This document shows, in pieces, positions 41,571 to 50,491 of a stretch of 64,000 nt of DNA. Source of the DNA: Fumia sp045121595. Its GTDB lineage: Bacteria; Bacillota; Clostridia; Oscillospirales; Ruminococcaceae. A model generated the notes under the pieces. That model saw only the letters and a program-made list of their open reading frames with translations. It was not told where the DNA came from and did not search any database. Within the stretch, counting starts at the first letter, position 1, and every line of letters begins with the position of its first letter. A program made the position numbers and the translations under genes. The stretch covers positions 1 through 64,000 of the forward strand of contig JBGVGI010000012.1 of NCBI GenBank assembly GCA_045121595.1. The letters run 5' to 3'.

Positions 41571-41768
41571 AAAACAAAAAGTGCAGCTACCGAAGTAACC
41601 GCACAAAAAACGCAAACTCCGATAGTCGCCAAACTAATTAAATATAAATATTTTGTGATACCCAAATTTCAGGAATTTGCGTTTTTATCAAATTCAAAAT
41701 TTGAATACCACAAAAGCACTATCTGTGACGGATAATGCTTATATCTACACATATTTAATTAGTTTGGC
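41571..41768 (-). ncRNA. Structured 5' leader RNA, candidate riboswitch or attenuator
   Basis: The predicted start, base 41768, opens an 18-bp perfect stem P1 (41768-41751 with 41645-41628). Inside are P2 (AAGCATTATC...GATAGTGCTT, 41740-41714, one mismatch) and P3, a 15-bp stem (41711-41697 with 41669-41655, three G-U pairs). The 27-nt P3 loop contains ACGCAAATTCC (41682-41672), complementary over 11 bp with one G-U pair to GGAGTTTGCGT (41620-41610), which lies after P1, so a pseudoknot is predicted. A 10-bp UUCG-capped terminator (41604-41581) with TTTTTGTTTT follows, then the GGGGAGG binding site. No known riboswitch class was recognised. Confidence 0.75.
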
Positions 41769-41774
41769 AAAAAT

Positions 41775-41803
41775 ATTTTACCACATTAAATCTCAAAAGT
41801 CAA
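41775..41803 (-). promoter_or_regulatory. Promoter of the second LRR gene
   Basis: TTGACT (41803-41798) and TAAAAT (41780-41775) on the minus strand, 17-bp spacer ending in TGG (extended -10). The start expected at 41768 coincides with the first base of stem P1. Confidence 0.75.
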
Positions 41804-41815
41804 TAAACCCCTTTT

Positions 41816-41844
41816 TTGACAAACTAACTCAAAAATGTTAGAAT
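41816..41844 (+). promoter_or_regulatory. Promoter of the GH101 gene
   Basis: Perfect TTGACA (41816-41821) and TAGAAT (41839-41844), 17-bp spacer. The start codon follows 31 bases later behind AAAAAGGAG. Confidence 0.75.
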
Positions 41845-41874
41845 GTATGTATCTTTGAAAAAGGAGTTAACATA

Positions 41875-44800
41875 ATGAAAATTGCAAAATATTTTTTACT
41901 TATACCTACAATCATTACCTGTCTTTTTCTTTTCTCCTGCCATAATGAAAAGCCAGCAGAATACGAAGGATATAAATATATAAATCAAAAAAAAGAAACC
42001 CTCACCATTAAATCCTCAGAAATGGAAGTCAGAGTTGACACCACTTTCCCCCGTGTTATTGAGTACAAGATGAATAAGGCTATAATGGACGGGCAGAAAA
42101 AACGCCTTGAAAAGATAAAAATAAACGGTTACAACGTAAAGCCTGAAATCAACGCCTATCTTTCAAACGATAAAACCACCGTCCGTTACGATATTTTTGC
42201 AGAAGATTTTCTCCATAAAATTGATGCTCACATAGTGGCAAATCTCTCGGTTTCAGAAAACGTTTTAACCTTTGAGATAACTGAAGTCAACAACAACCTT
42301 GACCGCCTTGAGCACCCTGTTAAGAGTATCGAAATTCCAAATCATTCCCTTTTATCGATAGACGGTGAAAACGATACTTTCGCGGGGGCACGTTTTGGTA
42401 CTGACACCAACGAAAAAGGTGACGATTTTTACGCAAAAAATGACTTTAAAAAAGCAGACGGAAACGGCTATTTTTACGCTTTTGTTTCGACAAATAAGCT
42501 CTCTGCGGGTATTACTTCAAACTCCGAAACAGGCTCAAAAGGCGCAGGAGCAGACAACCTCCGCATAAAGGTAACGGCAAACAGAAATACCCTTTCGCTC
42601 TCGAGTGCGTTGTGGTACTACGACCGTCCGCTTTCCGACAGCTACGATAACAAAAATGCCATTGAATCTGTCCCCGAGGAATTAAGGGTTGTTTCCCCGA
42701 GCGAAAACGAATTTCCCTTTTATGCAAAAGTGGTAGTAACCACCGACAAAAACGACGATAACAAAATTGACTGGCAGGACGGAGCAATTGCAGCCCGTGA
42801 TAAGATTATCCACGTCCCCTACGGCGGTGAAAGGGTAAAAGACATCGTCGGCACACGAATTGCCTTAAATTTCGGAAGTCAGGCGCAAAACCCCTTCCTT
42901 ACAACCCTTGACAACATAAAACGCGTTTACCTTAACACAGACGGTCTGGGTCAGGGAGTAATGCTCAAAGGTTACCAGAACGAAGGGCACGACTCGGGTC
43001 ACCCCGATTATGCTGATATCGGCAAAAAGATGGGCGGACTTGATGACTTTAACCTTCTTTTAGACGAGGGCAAAAAGTACAACACTTATTTCGGTGTTCA
43101 TATAAACGCAAGTGAATTCTATCCCGAATCAGAAACCTTCAGTGAAGAAACCCTTCTCCGCACCGAAGACGGTAACTTACAGTACGGCTGGCAGTGGATA
43201 GACCAGGCGGTTATGATGAACACCTTAAAGGATATGGCAACGGGTAGTCGTGCAGACAGACTTAAAGAGTTAAAAAACATCGTCGGCGACAGACTTGATT
43301 TTATCTACGTTGACATCTGGGGCAACGAAAAATCAGGTACTGAGGATGCGTGGCAGACACGAAAGTTAAGTTATGACATCACGAAAAATGGTTGGCGTAT
43401 CGCCCACGAATGGCCGTTTGCAAACGAAATTGACGCAACCTATCTTCACTGGGTGAACGATTACCCCAACAGTATTGCTTCCGAAAAAGCAAAGCAAAAC
43501 AGTACGATACTGAGGTTTTTATTCAACAGTTATAAGGATACCTTTTTGCCCGACTATCCGCATTTCGGCGGTGCCGCTAATGCACCACTTTTAGGTGGAA
43601 ACCCGATGGTAGGCTTTGAAGGTTGGCAGAAAGAAACAAACTTTAACCGTTGTATTCACAATATATTCAATCAGGTGCTTCCTTCAAAATTCTTGCAGCA
43701 TTTTGAAGTTTACAACTGGACTGACTCCGAAACTCCCGTACTTCTCCCATACAACCAGAAAGGCTGGGAGTTCACAAACGAAGAAAAATACTTCACTCCC
43801 GAAGCACAGATTATCTTAAAAAACGGTGACGATACTGTTGTGGTTACACGAGGTGACGATGAAATCCCCGATATGAGCTTTGCCTACGGCACCGATGAAG
43901 AAAAGCTTCATTACCGCTCAAGGGTTATCACTTTAAACGGCACCGTTATCTTAAAAGGTGCACCCACCCCGGGGGATACCGATACAAAGGTAAAAAGCAA
44001 TATGGCTTATCTTTTGCCGTGGTATCAGAGTGATACCGAAAAGCTTTACCATTACAGTAACAAGACGGGTGAAACCACCTGGGAGCTTCTCCCCGACTGG
44101 CAAAATTCAGAATACCTTTATATGTATAAGCTTACCGACAACGGCAGAGTAAACGAGCAAAAAATCAAAGTAACAAACAACTGTGTAACGATTTATGCCG
44201 AATACGATACCCCTTACGTTTTGTACAAAAACCCCGTTGCTCCCGAAAAAGTGGAGTGGAGTACGGGCAGTCATTTAAAAGACGTTTCCTTTATTGATGA
44301 CCTTGAAAGCAACTGGGAAGTATCGGGCAATGCCGAAATTTATGAAACTTACCGCAATACGAGAATGCTTAAATTCTCAGGCGAAGGCAAGGTAAGTCAG
44401 GAATTTTCCGATTTGAAACCTGACACCAATTACGCAGTTTATACAGGCGTTGACAATCGCAGTAATGCGAAAGCAAAAATTACTGTAACCGATAAAAACG
44501 GCAACGTTTTAGGTGAAAACTACACAGTAAAATCTATTGCCGACAACTTTGTGGGTGCTTATATTTACAACAAGCATTTCCCACCCGAGGGTGATACAAG
44601 CTATTTTCAGAATATGTACGTATTCTTTAAAACCCCCGCAGACGGCGAAGCTACCCTTACTCTTTCGCGTGAAACGGGTAACGGCAACACCTATTTTGAC
44701 GACGTAAGAATCGTTGAAAATAACGCTCATAACTTCACTTACAAAAACGGTGAAGTTATAAAGTTCACCGAAGATTTTGAAAACGTGGTTCAGGGTGAAT

Positions 44801-45288
44801 ATCCCTTCGTTGTTGGTGGAGTTGAGGGTGCTATTGAAAACCGTCAGCATATTTCAGAGCTTCACGCACCCTATACTCAGTCGGGCTGGGACAATAAGGT
44901 TTTAGACGACGTAATCAGTGGCAACCACTCGCTTAAAGTATACGATATGGCAGGTAAAGATAAAATGGTATTCCGTACCATACCGCAAAATTTCCGCTTT
45001 GAGCCAAACGTTACCTATAAAGTAACCTTTGACTACGAAATGGGAGTTAAAGACGGATACGCCGTCGTTATCGGCAGTGGTATGAACGAAAGCTACGATA
45101 CACTAATCCCCCTCCCCGTCGCACTCGGCAAAAACCCCGGGAAAGCAGAATTCACTGTAACGGGTAACGAAAACGGACAGACGTATTTTGGAATTTACGG
45201 ATATAAAAACCACAACCCCGACTCCCCCAAAAACAGTGACTACGATAACTTTATTATAGACAACCTCGTAATCGAAAGAATAAGCTAA
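41875..45288 (+). CDS. Endo-alpha-N-acetylgalactosaminidase lipoprotein (GH101)
   Basis: A 1137-residue surface lipoprotein: the signal peptide ends in the lipobox FLFSC near residue 22. The catalytic GH101 barrel covers roughly 300-610. The motif FIYVDIWGNEKSG near residue 478 carries the nucleophile Asp, and the acid/base is likely the Glu of RIAHEWPFANE 32 residues later, close to the spacing recalled for Bifidobacterium EngBF. Carbohydrate-binding beta-sandwich modules occupy the C-terminal 350 residues. The family releases core-1 O-glycans (Gal-beta-1,3-GalNAc) from mucin. It is a single gene with its own promoter and terminator and no nearby transporter. Confidence 0.9.
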   Translation: MKIAKYFLLIPTIITCLFLFSCHNEKPAEYEGYKYINQKKETLTIKSSEMEVRVDTTFPRVIEYKMNKAIMDGQKKRLEKIKINGYNVKPEINAYLSNDKTTVRYDIFAEDFLHKIDAHIVANLSVSENVLTFEITEVNNNLDRLEHPVKSIEIPNHSLLSIDGENDTFAGARFGTDTNEKGDDFYAKNDFKKADGNGYFYAFVSTNKLSAGITSNSETGSKGAGADNLRIKVTANRNTLSLSSALWYYDRPLSDSYDNKNAIESVPEELRVVSPSENEFPFYAKVVVTTDKNDDNKIDWQDGAIAARDKIIHVPYGGERVKDIVGTRIALNFGSQAQNPFLTTLDNIKRVYLNTDGLGQGVMLKGYQNEGHDSGHPDYADIGKKMGGLDDFNLLLDEGKKYNTYFGVHINASEFYPESETFSEETLLRTEDGNLQYGWQWIDQAVMMNTLKDMATGSRADRLKELKNIVGDRLDFIYVDIWGNEKSGTEDAWQTRKLSYDITKNGWRIAHEWPFANEIDATYLHWVNDYPNSIASEKAKQNSTILRFLFNSYKDTFLPDYPHFGGAANAPLLGGNPMVGFEGWQKETNFNRCIHNIFNQVLPSKFLQHFEVYNWTDSETPVLLPYNQKGWEFTNEEKYFTPEAQIILKNGDDTVVVTRGDDEIPDMSFAYGTDEEKLHYRSRVITLNGTVILKGAPTPGDTDTKVKSNMAYLLPWYQSDTEKLYHYSNKTGETTWELLPDWQNSEYLYMYKLTDNGRVNEQKIKVTNNCVTIYAEYDTPYVLYKNPVAPEKVEWSTGSHLKDVSFIDDLESNWEVSGNAEIYETYRNTRMLKFSGEGKVSQEFSDLKPDTNYAVYTGVDNRSNAKAKITVTDKNGNVLGENYTVKSIADNFVGAYIYNKHFPPEGDTSYFQNMYVFFKTPADGEATLTLSRETGNGNTYFDDVRIVENNAHNFTYKNGEVIKFTEDFENVVQGEYPFVVGGVEGAIENRQHISELHAPYTQSGWDNKVLDDVISGNHSLKVYDMAGKDKMVFRTIPQNFRFEPNVTYKVTFDYEMGVKDGYAVVIGSGMNESYDTLIPLPVALGKNPGKAEFTVTGNENGQTYFGIYGYKNHNPDSPKNSDYDNFIIDNLVIERIS

Positions 45289-45294
45289 AAAAAA

Positions 45295-45317
45295 GACCTG
45301 AGATTTTTTCTCAGGTC
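45295..45317. terminator. Bidirectional terminator after GH101
   Basis: GACCTGAG and CTCAGGTC pair around ATTTTTT, with A8 before and T5 after, serving the convergent ends of GH101 and the DUF1015 gene. Confidence 0.87.
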
Positions 45318-45323
45318 TTTTTA

Positions 45324-46574
45324 CTATTTAATCTTTCTGCATTCGAGGTAGTAGCGTTTTTCACTTGCTTCGCCCATAGAGAACGTTTTTCTCGGGAGTG
45401 CGCCTTCCTCAATTACAGTTTTAAAAAGCTCGTCTTTGCCCATCACGGGGAGTAAAATACCAATAGCACCTTTCTTTGAAAGGTTAATTGTAACGTCTTC
45501 GCCGTGGATATAGTCAACCTTACCACCTTTTTCCTTGATATACTTATCAAGGAAGTTCTGCACACTGCCAACGGCTAACGTATGCGACGGTGATTTGATC
45601 GTAACAGACGTTACCTTTCCGTCAACAACAAGCTCCACTGTCTGGGGCTTTAATTTTTTATCGGATTTTTTATCTGCAAACGCCATAAAATCCTTAATAA
45701 AAGCATCCTTGTCAACGTCAAACACTGCTCTGTGGATAGCCTCAAATTCCAAAGACTCATCGTGCAGGTTATTAAGCTCGATAAGAGCAAAACGCGCGGG
45801 ATGATTTTTCTTTTCTTCGTCGGTTAATTTCTTTGAAAGCTTACTCCAGCATTCTTTTGCAGTTGCAAGACTGTGGTTTCCGTCACCTACTGCAAAAAGC
45901 AAAACGTCCTTGTCTGTTTTATAACGCTTTGCAAATTTCTCTTTGTCGGCAAGACGTGTGAGTGCTTTTGTAATCTTCTTGTAATGGCTTTCTTCCAAAA
46001 GATAACCTTTGATGTTACCGCCACCCTGCATCAGGTCAAAATCGTAAAGCTTGTTAAGGTCGGCAGTATTTTCTGAAAGAGGCTCGATTACGGTTTTCTT
46101 TGCATCGTCAATAAGAATAAGGATATGAGGAGACTCAATTTTAGCGTTCTTTCTTATCTTTACTCTAGGCGGAATTCTCTCAAGAACCGTACCCTCCGTT
46201 GCCCTTATAAGTGACTGTGAGCCTTTGTTGTAATCGTAAGACTCAAGGTCGATAAGTCCGACGATACCGCGTCTTACAGTGCCGTTTTTAAGAGTACGTT
46301 CAACGTAAATGAGTGAGTTTTTAAACTCGTCAAAAATTTCCGCTTTGAGGTACTCGTTGATGTGAGCGTTTATATCCTTGATTTTTTCGTTAAAATCAAC
46401 TTTATCAAGGTACGCTTCGGGGAAAACAATGTTGTAAGCAGAAGGGTTATCCCCTACTTTTTCTTTGACCTCGTCCCAGTATTCAGGCTGAGAAGTAAAC
46501 TGGTCACAGGCAACCACCGAAAAGTTTTCTAAAAGCTCCTCTTTGGGAACTAAAATATCACCTTTGTAAAACAT
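45324..46574 (-). CDS. DUF1015 family protein
   Basis: A 416-residue cytosolic protein with the family pattern SVVACDQFTSQPEYWDEVKE near residues 15-34, FAVGDGNHSLATAKECW near 228-244 and a HPARFALIELNNLHDESL segment. The DGNHSLA motif is the hallmark. Members lie next to serine biosynthesis or sugar genes and their function is unknown; a fold like ParB/Srx has been suggested for relatives (uncertain). It is the last gene of the long leftward run, starting 3 bases past the malQ stop, whose binding site overlaps the malQ end, and it stops before the terminator at 45295. Confidence 0.83.
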   Translation of the reverse strand: MFYKGDILVPKEELLENFSVVACDQFTSQPEYWDEVKEKVGDNPSAYNIVFPEAYLDKVDFNEKIKDINAHINEYLKAEIFDEFKNSLIYVERTLKNGTVRRGIVGLIDLESYDYNKGSQSLIRATEGTVLERIPPRVKIRKNAKIESPHILILIDDAKKTVIEPLSENTADLNKLYDFDLMQGGGNIKGYLLEESHYKKITKALTRLADKEKFAKRYKTDKDVLLFAVGDGNHSLATAKECWSKLSKKLTDEEKKNHPARFALIELNNLHDESLEFEAIHRAVFDVDKDAFIKDFMAFADKKSDKKLKPQTVELVVDGKVTSVTIKSPSHTLAVGSVQNFLDKYIKEKGGKVDYIHGEDVTINLSKKGAIGILLPVMGKDELFKTVIEEGALPRKTFSMGEASEKRYYLECRKIK

Positions 46575-46577
46575 AAT

Positions 46578-48008
46578 CTAACCCCTTCTGTAATAAGTTT
46601 CGTTAAGACGTTTAAATTTAAGCTTATCAATCGAGTCAAGCTGTTCTTTCGTAACACGGTAACACCAGTTACCCTCGGCACGTCCCGGCATATTAAGTCT
46701 TGTGTCCGAGCCGTAGCCTAACATATCCTGAATTGTAAGAATAGCAATATCGGCATTACTGCTCCATATAGCACGAATCATCGAGAAAAGTCCTCTTTCC
46801 CAGTCAGGATTTTCGTAACCGCAATAGGAAAGCATATTTTTTCTCGTGTTATCGTCAAGCTCCCAGAGATAGCCTAAAAGTGTGTTATTATCGTGAGTAC
46901 CCGTATATGCAACACAGTTTTTTATATAGTTATGAGGCATATGTGTAGACTCTCCGCCGAAAAATCCGAACTGAAAAACTCTCATACCGGGGAAAGTGCT
47001 TTCAGCTACCAAATCCTCAACTTCTTTTGTGATAAGTCCTAAATCCTCTGCGATAATGAGCTTATCCCCTGCCACTTCACGGATTTTACTGAGTAAATCC
47101 ATCTGCGGACCTTTAATCCACTCGCCGTTTTTAGCGGTCTTTTCAGTAGCGGGAACTGCCCAGTAAGACTCAAATGCCCTGAAATGGTCGATACGAAGTC
47201 CGTCGAAGATTTCAAGCATAAACCGAACTCTGTCAAGCCACCATTTGTATCCGTCAGCTTTCATCTTTTCCCAGTTATATAAAGGGTTACCCCATAACTG
47301 ACCGTCAGCCGAGAAATAATCGGGAGGAACACCTGCAACACGTTTCGGGTTAAAATCCTCATCAAGCTCAAAAAGCTGAGGGTTTGCCCAGACGTCGGCA
47401 CTGTCCTCGGACACGTAAAAAGGAATATCCCCTATTATACCGACACCCTTTGAATTGGCGTAACTTTTAATCTCTTTCCATTCGGTGAAAAATTCATACT
47501 GAATAAACTTCCACATAAAAAGAATATCGTTATCAATATCCTTTTTCTCCCACTTCTGCCACTCGCAGAAGTTATTTGCGGTTTTAAGCGCCATAAACTC
47601 ACAAAAAGATGAAAGATACGGTCTTTCTTTAATGTATTTTTCGATTACGTCCTTATCGGCAACTCGTTTTGAAGCCTTTAAAAGAAGGTCGTATCTTTCC
47701 TTAGAAAGGCGGTCAAACTCGCAGACGTAGGGAGTTTTCTGCTCTGCAGATTTTAATTCGTCCAAAGTGACAAGCCCTTTTTTAAAAAGAACTTCAAGGT
47801 CTATAAAATACGGGTTTCCCGCAAAAGTCGAATGGGATTTGTACGGTGAATTATATTCGTCAACGGGACAAAACGGCAGTACCTGCCAGTATGAAAACCC
47901 GCATTCACTTAAAAAATCAATAAACTCTTTTGCATTTTCCCCAAAACTGCCCGAGGAATATTTCCCGGGCAGTGAAGAGATATGCATAAGCACTCCGCTT
48001 TTTCTCAT
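46578..48008 (-). CDS. malQ: 4-alpha-glucanotransferase (amylomaltase)
   Basis: A 476-residue GH77 enzyme that moves maltosyl units between alpha-1,4-glucans in the cytosol. Family signatures: SFGENAKEFIDFLSECGFSYWQVLP near the N-terminus, GDIPFYVSEDSADVWANP near residues 194-211, the nucleophile Asp in GLRIDHFRAF near 271, acid/base Glu in IIAEDLG near 314, and third Asp in YTGTHDNNTLLGY near 365. It overlaps the aminotransferase stop by one base. Its place behind c-di-GMP genes is odd; it may add glycogen or maltodextrin metabolism to the same regulation, or simply be read through. Confidence 0.95.
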   Translation of the reverse strand: MRKSGVLMHISSLPGKYSSGSFGENAKEFIDFLSECGFSYWQVLPFCPVDEYNSPYKSHSTFAGNPYFIDLEVLFKKGLVTLDELKSAEQKTPYVCEFDRLSKERYDLLLKASKRVADKDVIEKYIKERPYLSSFCEFMALKTANNFCEWQKWEKKDIDNDILFMWKFIQYEFFTEWKEIKSYANSKGVGIIGDIPFYVSEDSADVWANPQLFELDEDFNPKRVAGVPPDYFSADGQLWGNPLYNWEKMKADGYKWWLDRVRFMLEIFDGLRIDHFRAFESYWAVPATEKTAKNGEWIKGPQMDLLSKIREVAGDKLIIAEDLGLITKEVEDLVAESTFPGMRVFQFGFFGGESTHMPHNYIKNCVAYTGTHDNNTLLGYLWELDDNTRKNMLSYCGYENPDWERGLFSMIRAIWSSNADIAILTIQDMLGYGSDTRLNMPGRAEGNWCYRVTKEQLDSIDKLKFKRLNETYYRRG

Positions 48009-48889
48009 TAATTAGCTCCTTTGGTTTTGGTAAGATAATCGTCAGCAAGAAACTCCACAAGCTTTTTGATAATTTCGGGTGCCTTACCGCCGACTTTATT
48101 GCCGTCAACGTGCGTTGCCACAACACAGGGGTTAGAGCTTGAAGTACTGATAATCTCATCTGCAGACAAAATAAAATCAAGTGAGTAAGGAGCTTCAATA
48201 ACCTCAATTCCAAGGCTGTTACAAGCCTTGATAAGATTTTTTCTTGCAATACCCGGCAAAATAAGATTATCAAGCGGTGCCGTGTAAAGCTTACCGTCCT
48301 TTATACAATGAACGTTTGAATGAGAGCCTTCCGTTACCCTGTTTTTAATGCCGTCTGCCTCTTTTCTGTAAAGAATACATTCGTCGGCCCCTGCTTTTTT
48401 TGCAGCCTCTGAAGAAAGTACGCTCGGAAGCAGACAAAGTGTCTTTACGTTACAGATAAAAAACCTGATATCTTCATAAGTGATAAGCTTTGAAGCTCTG
48501 CCTATTTCGGAAAGCTTTCTCGGAGTAACTGTAACCCAGAGTTTTGCCTTTGTGTTTTCGGGAAAAACGTGGTTACGTGGAATATTGGCACCCCTTGTAA
48601 TCTGCCAGTAAAGGAACGCTTCGTTATTTGTATCAGAAGTATCAACCTTTGCTACAAGCTCACAAAGCAAAGCTTTAATCTCATCTTTAGTATAAGGGAT
48701 TTCAATCTCCACCATAGATGCAGAGTTGTAAAAACGGTCAATATGCTCGTCAAGGCAGTAGATTACACCGTTTCTTACAGCCGTAGCCTCGTAAATACCG
48801 TCACCGAACCAACAAACTCTGTCGGTCATCGGAACGGTCATATTCTCAATCAAGTCGATTTTCCCATCGTAATAAGCCAGGTTTTTCAT
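48008..48889 (-). CDS. Class IV aminotransferase
   Basis: A 293-residue PLP enzyme of fold type IV (D-amino-acid/branched-chain aminotransferase family, with 4-amino-4-deoxychorismate lyase as another relative). The PLP lysine is in FFICNVKTLCLLPSVLSSEAAKKAG near residue 150, and the phosphate-binding segment is VTEGSHSNVHCIKDG near 185-199. The N-terminal WFGDGIYEAT motif near 28-37 is typical. The LDEHIDRFY segment near 47 is shared with D-alanine transaminase and BCAT. The length and residues favour D-alanine aminotransferase-like activity, but this is not certain. It lies 18 bases after the GGDEF gene. Confidence 0.85.
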   Translation of the reverse strand: MKNLAYYDGKIDLIENMTVPMTDRVCWFGDGIYEATAVRNGVIYCLDEHIDRFYNSASMVEIEIPYTKDEIKALLCELVAKVDTSDTNNEAFLYWQITRGANIPRNHVFPENTKAKLWVTVTPRKLSEIGRASKLITYEDIRFFICNVKTLCLLPSVLSSEAAKKAGADECILYRKEADGIKNRVTEGSHSNVHCIKDGKLYTAPLDNLILPGIARKNLIKACNSLGIEVIEAPYSLDFILSADEIISTSSSNPCVVATHVDGNKVGGKAPEIIKKLVEFLADDYLTKTKGAN

Positions 48890-48907
48890 ATCTTACCTCT
48901 TAAAAAA

Positions 48908-50467
48908 CTATATTTTTTTCATCTTTTCTTTATGCATATACATAAGCTGGTCGGCATTTCTGAATACGTCGTCAAAAACCTTGTCAACCAACGGGTTGTA
49001 AACTGCAACACCACGTGCTACCGAAACAGGGATTTTGCCGTCTTTAACTTTAATATAGTCTTTTGCAAATTCTGCATCCATATTCTCTAAAAGCTCACTG
49101 TAATTAAGCAAATCCTCGCCCTTTAAGATTACGACAAACTCGTCACCACCGATTCTGAAAACGGGGCTTGATTTGAAAGCGGCACAGATATTTCTCGAAG
49201 CGTGAATAATAAGCTTGTTACCGATATCGTGACCGTACTTATCGTTTGTTTCTTTAAGGAAGTTGATATCCGCAACGAGCAAAGCAAAATTAGGAAGTCC
49301 CACGTTTATTTCCTTTGTGATTTCTTCCACTGCTTCGTTATATGCAGCACGGTTTTTAATACCTGTAAGGGTATCACGGTAAGCAAGTGCATTTATGTAA
49401 CTTGTATACTCTTTAATTCTGTCGTATGCGGAAACGAAAGCCTGTGACAAAACGCCGATTTCGTCTTTTGAATCCACGGGAAGGTCCTTGATATCCTTAT
49501 CGGTAATATCCTCATTTATAATCGCAGTAAGCTTTTTAATGGGTGCCGTTATCTTTTTAGTAACGATAAATGCATAGATACAAAAAGCTAACAATACCAA
49601 AATAAAGGAACCTATTATCTTAAAGAGGATAGGACGAACTTCTCTCTGGATATCCTTGTAGTCCGCAACAAGCTCTAAGCTCATTCCGTTTTCAAGTTTT
49701 CCGATTGCCGCAGTGTGCTTATCGTGACTATGAGCATTTCCTTCATCACTGATACCACTATATATCTCTTTACCGTCGCTACCTACCAAAATGGCGTAAC
49801 CGTTTTCATAAACTGAAATTCCTTCAATGGTTTTGAGCATATATGAAAAGTCGATATCCATACCGAGTACACCCGCTAAAACGCCGTCGACGTAATAAGG
49901 TGTGATATATGAAATAATCATTTTTTCAGTTCTGTGATTATAGTAAGGCTGCATCCAGATTCCCGCTTTTGCCTTTATAGGCTCATAGTACCAGCCGACC
50001 GCCTCTGTATCCTCAGGAGAATACGCTGAAAGGTCGGTGGTAGGAAGCTCGGCAAAAACGAGGCCACTCTTATCATACCCTACTGAAAATCCTGCCGTAT
50101 AGCTTGAATACTCTGGATTAAGCCTTAAAAAGAACGCCTCCACACCGTCTGTATTCAATGCAACTTCGTTAAACATCTCACCTACGTTTTTAAGATATTC
50201 AACACGGTAGTTATAATCTTTTAAACTGCTTACACTTTCAAGCTCTTTTCTTGCATAATGCTCCATAATTTTAACAGATTTCTGAATATCACCGAGGGTA
50301 TCGTTGATATAAGCGGCTTCCATCTTACATCTGTTTCCAAGAATTCTGTCAGCATCTCTGTGCATAAGTTCGTGTGTGTTTATAAAACCGATTAATGACA
50401 CAACTGCAGTCATTACGATAAGACCCGATATAACTACCGCAAGTATTTTACTGCCTATTGTTTTCAT
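48908..50467 (-). CDS. dCache-HAMP-GGDEF diguanylate cyclase
   Basis: A 519-residue membrane sensor that would make c-di-GMP from GTP. Membrane helix 1 lies at 8-30. An extracellular Cache domain fills about 35-275 (ending with the typical GYAILVGSDGKEIYSG segment near 235), and membrane helix 2 lies near 278-302. A HAMP linker follows (KKITAPIKKLTAIIN), and the GGDEF domain runs 360-519 with DTLTGIKNRAAY and the intact active site FRIGGDEFVVIL near 432. The RxxD inhibitory site five residues before GGDEF is absent (FKSS), so product feedback is not expected. It is placed in the same run as the Pel genes. Confidence 0.92.
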   Translation of the reverse strand: MKTIGSKILAVVISGLIVMTAVVSLIGFINTHELMHRDADRILGNRCKMEAAYINDTLGDIQKSVKIMEHYARKELESVSSLKDYNYRVEYLKNVGEMFNEVALNTDGVEAFFLRLNPEYSSYTAGFSVGYDKSGLVFAELPTTDLSAYSPEDTEAVGWYYEPIKAKAGIWMQPYYNHRTEKMIISYITPYYVDGVLAGVLGMDIDFSYMLKTIEGISVYENGYAILVGSDGKEIYSGISDEGNAHSHDKHTAAIGKLENGMSLELVADYKDIQREVRPILFKIIGSFILVLLAFCIYAFIVTKKITAPIKKLTAIINEDITDKDIKDLPVDSKDEIGVLSQAFVSAYDRIKEYTSYINALAYRDTLTGIKNRAAYNEAVEEITKEINVGLPNFALLVADINFLKETNDKYGHDIGNKLIIHASRNICAAFKSSPVFRIGGDEFVVILKGEDLLNYSELLENMDAEFAKDYIKVKDGKIPVSVARGVAVYNPLVDKVFDDVFRNADQLMYMHKEKMKKI

Positions 50468-50491
50468 TACTACATCTCCTTGATTTTTTGC

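Noticed and set aside
41628..41768. 18-bp inverted repeats as the ends of a MITE
   Set aside because: No target-site duplication is seen, the right arm starts exactly at the predicted transcription start, and further pairings and a terminator fit a leader RNA better. It is kept as the alternative explanation.
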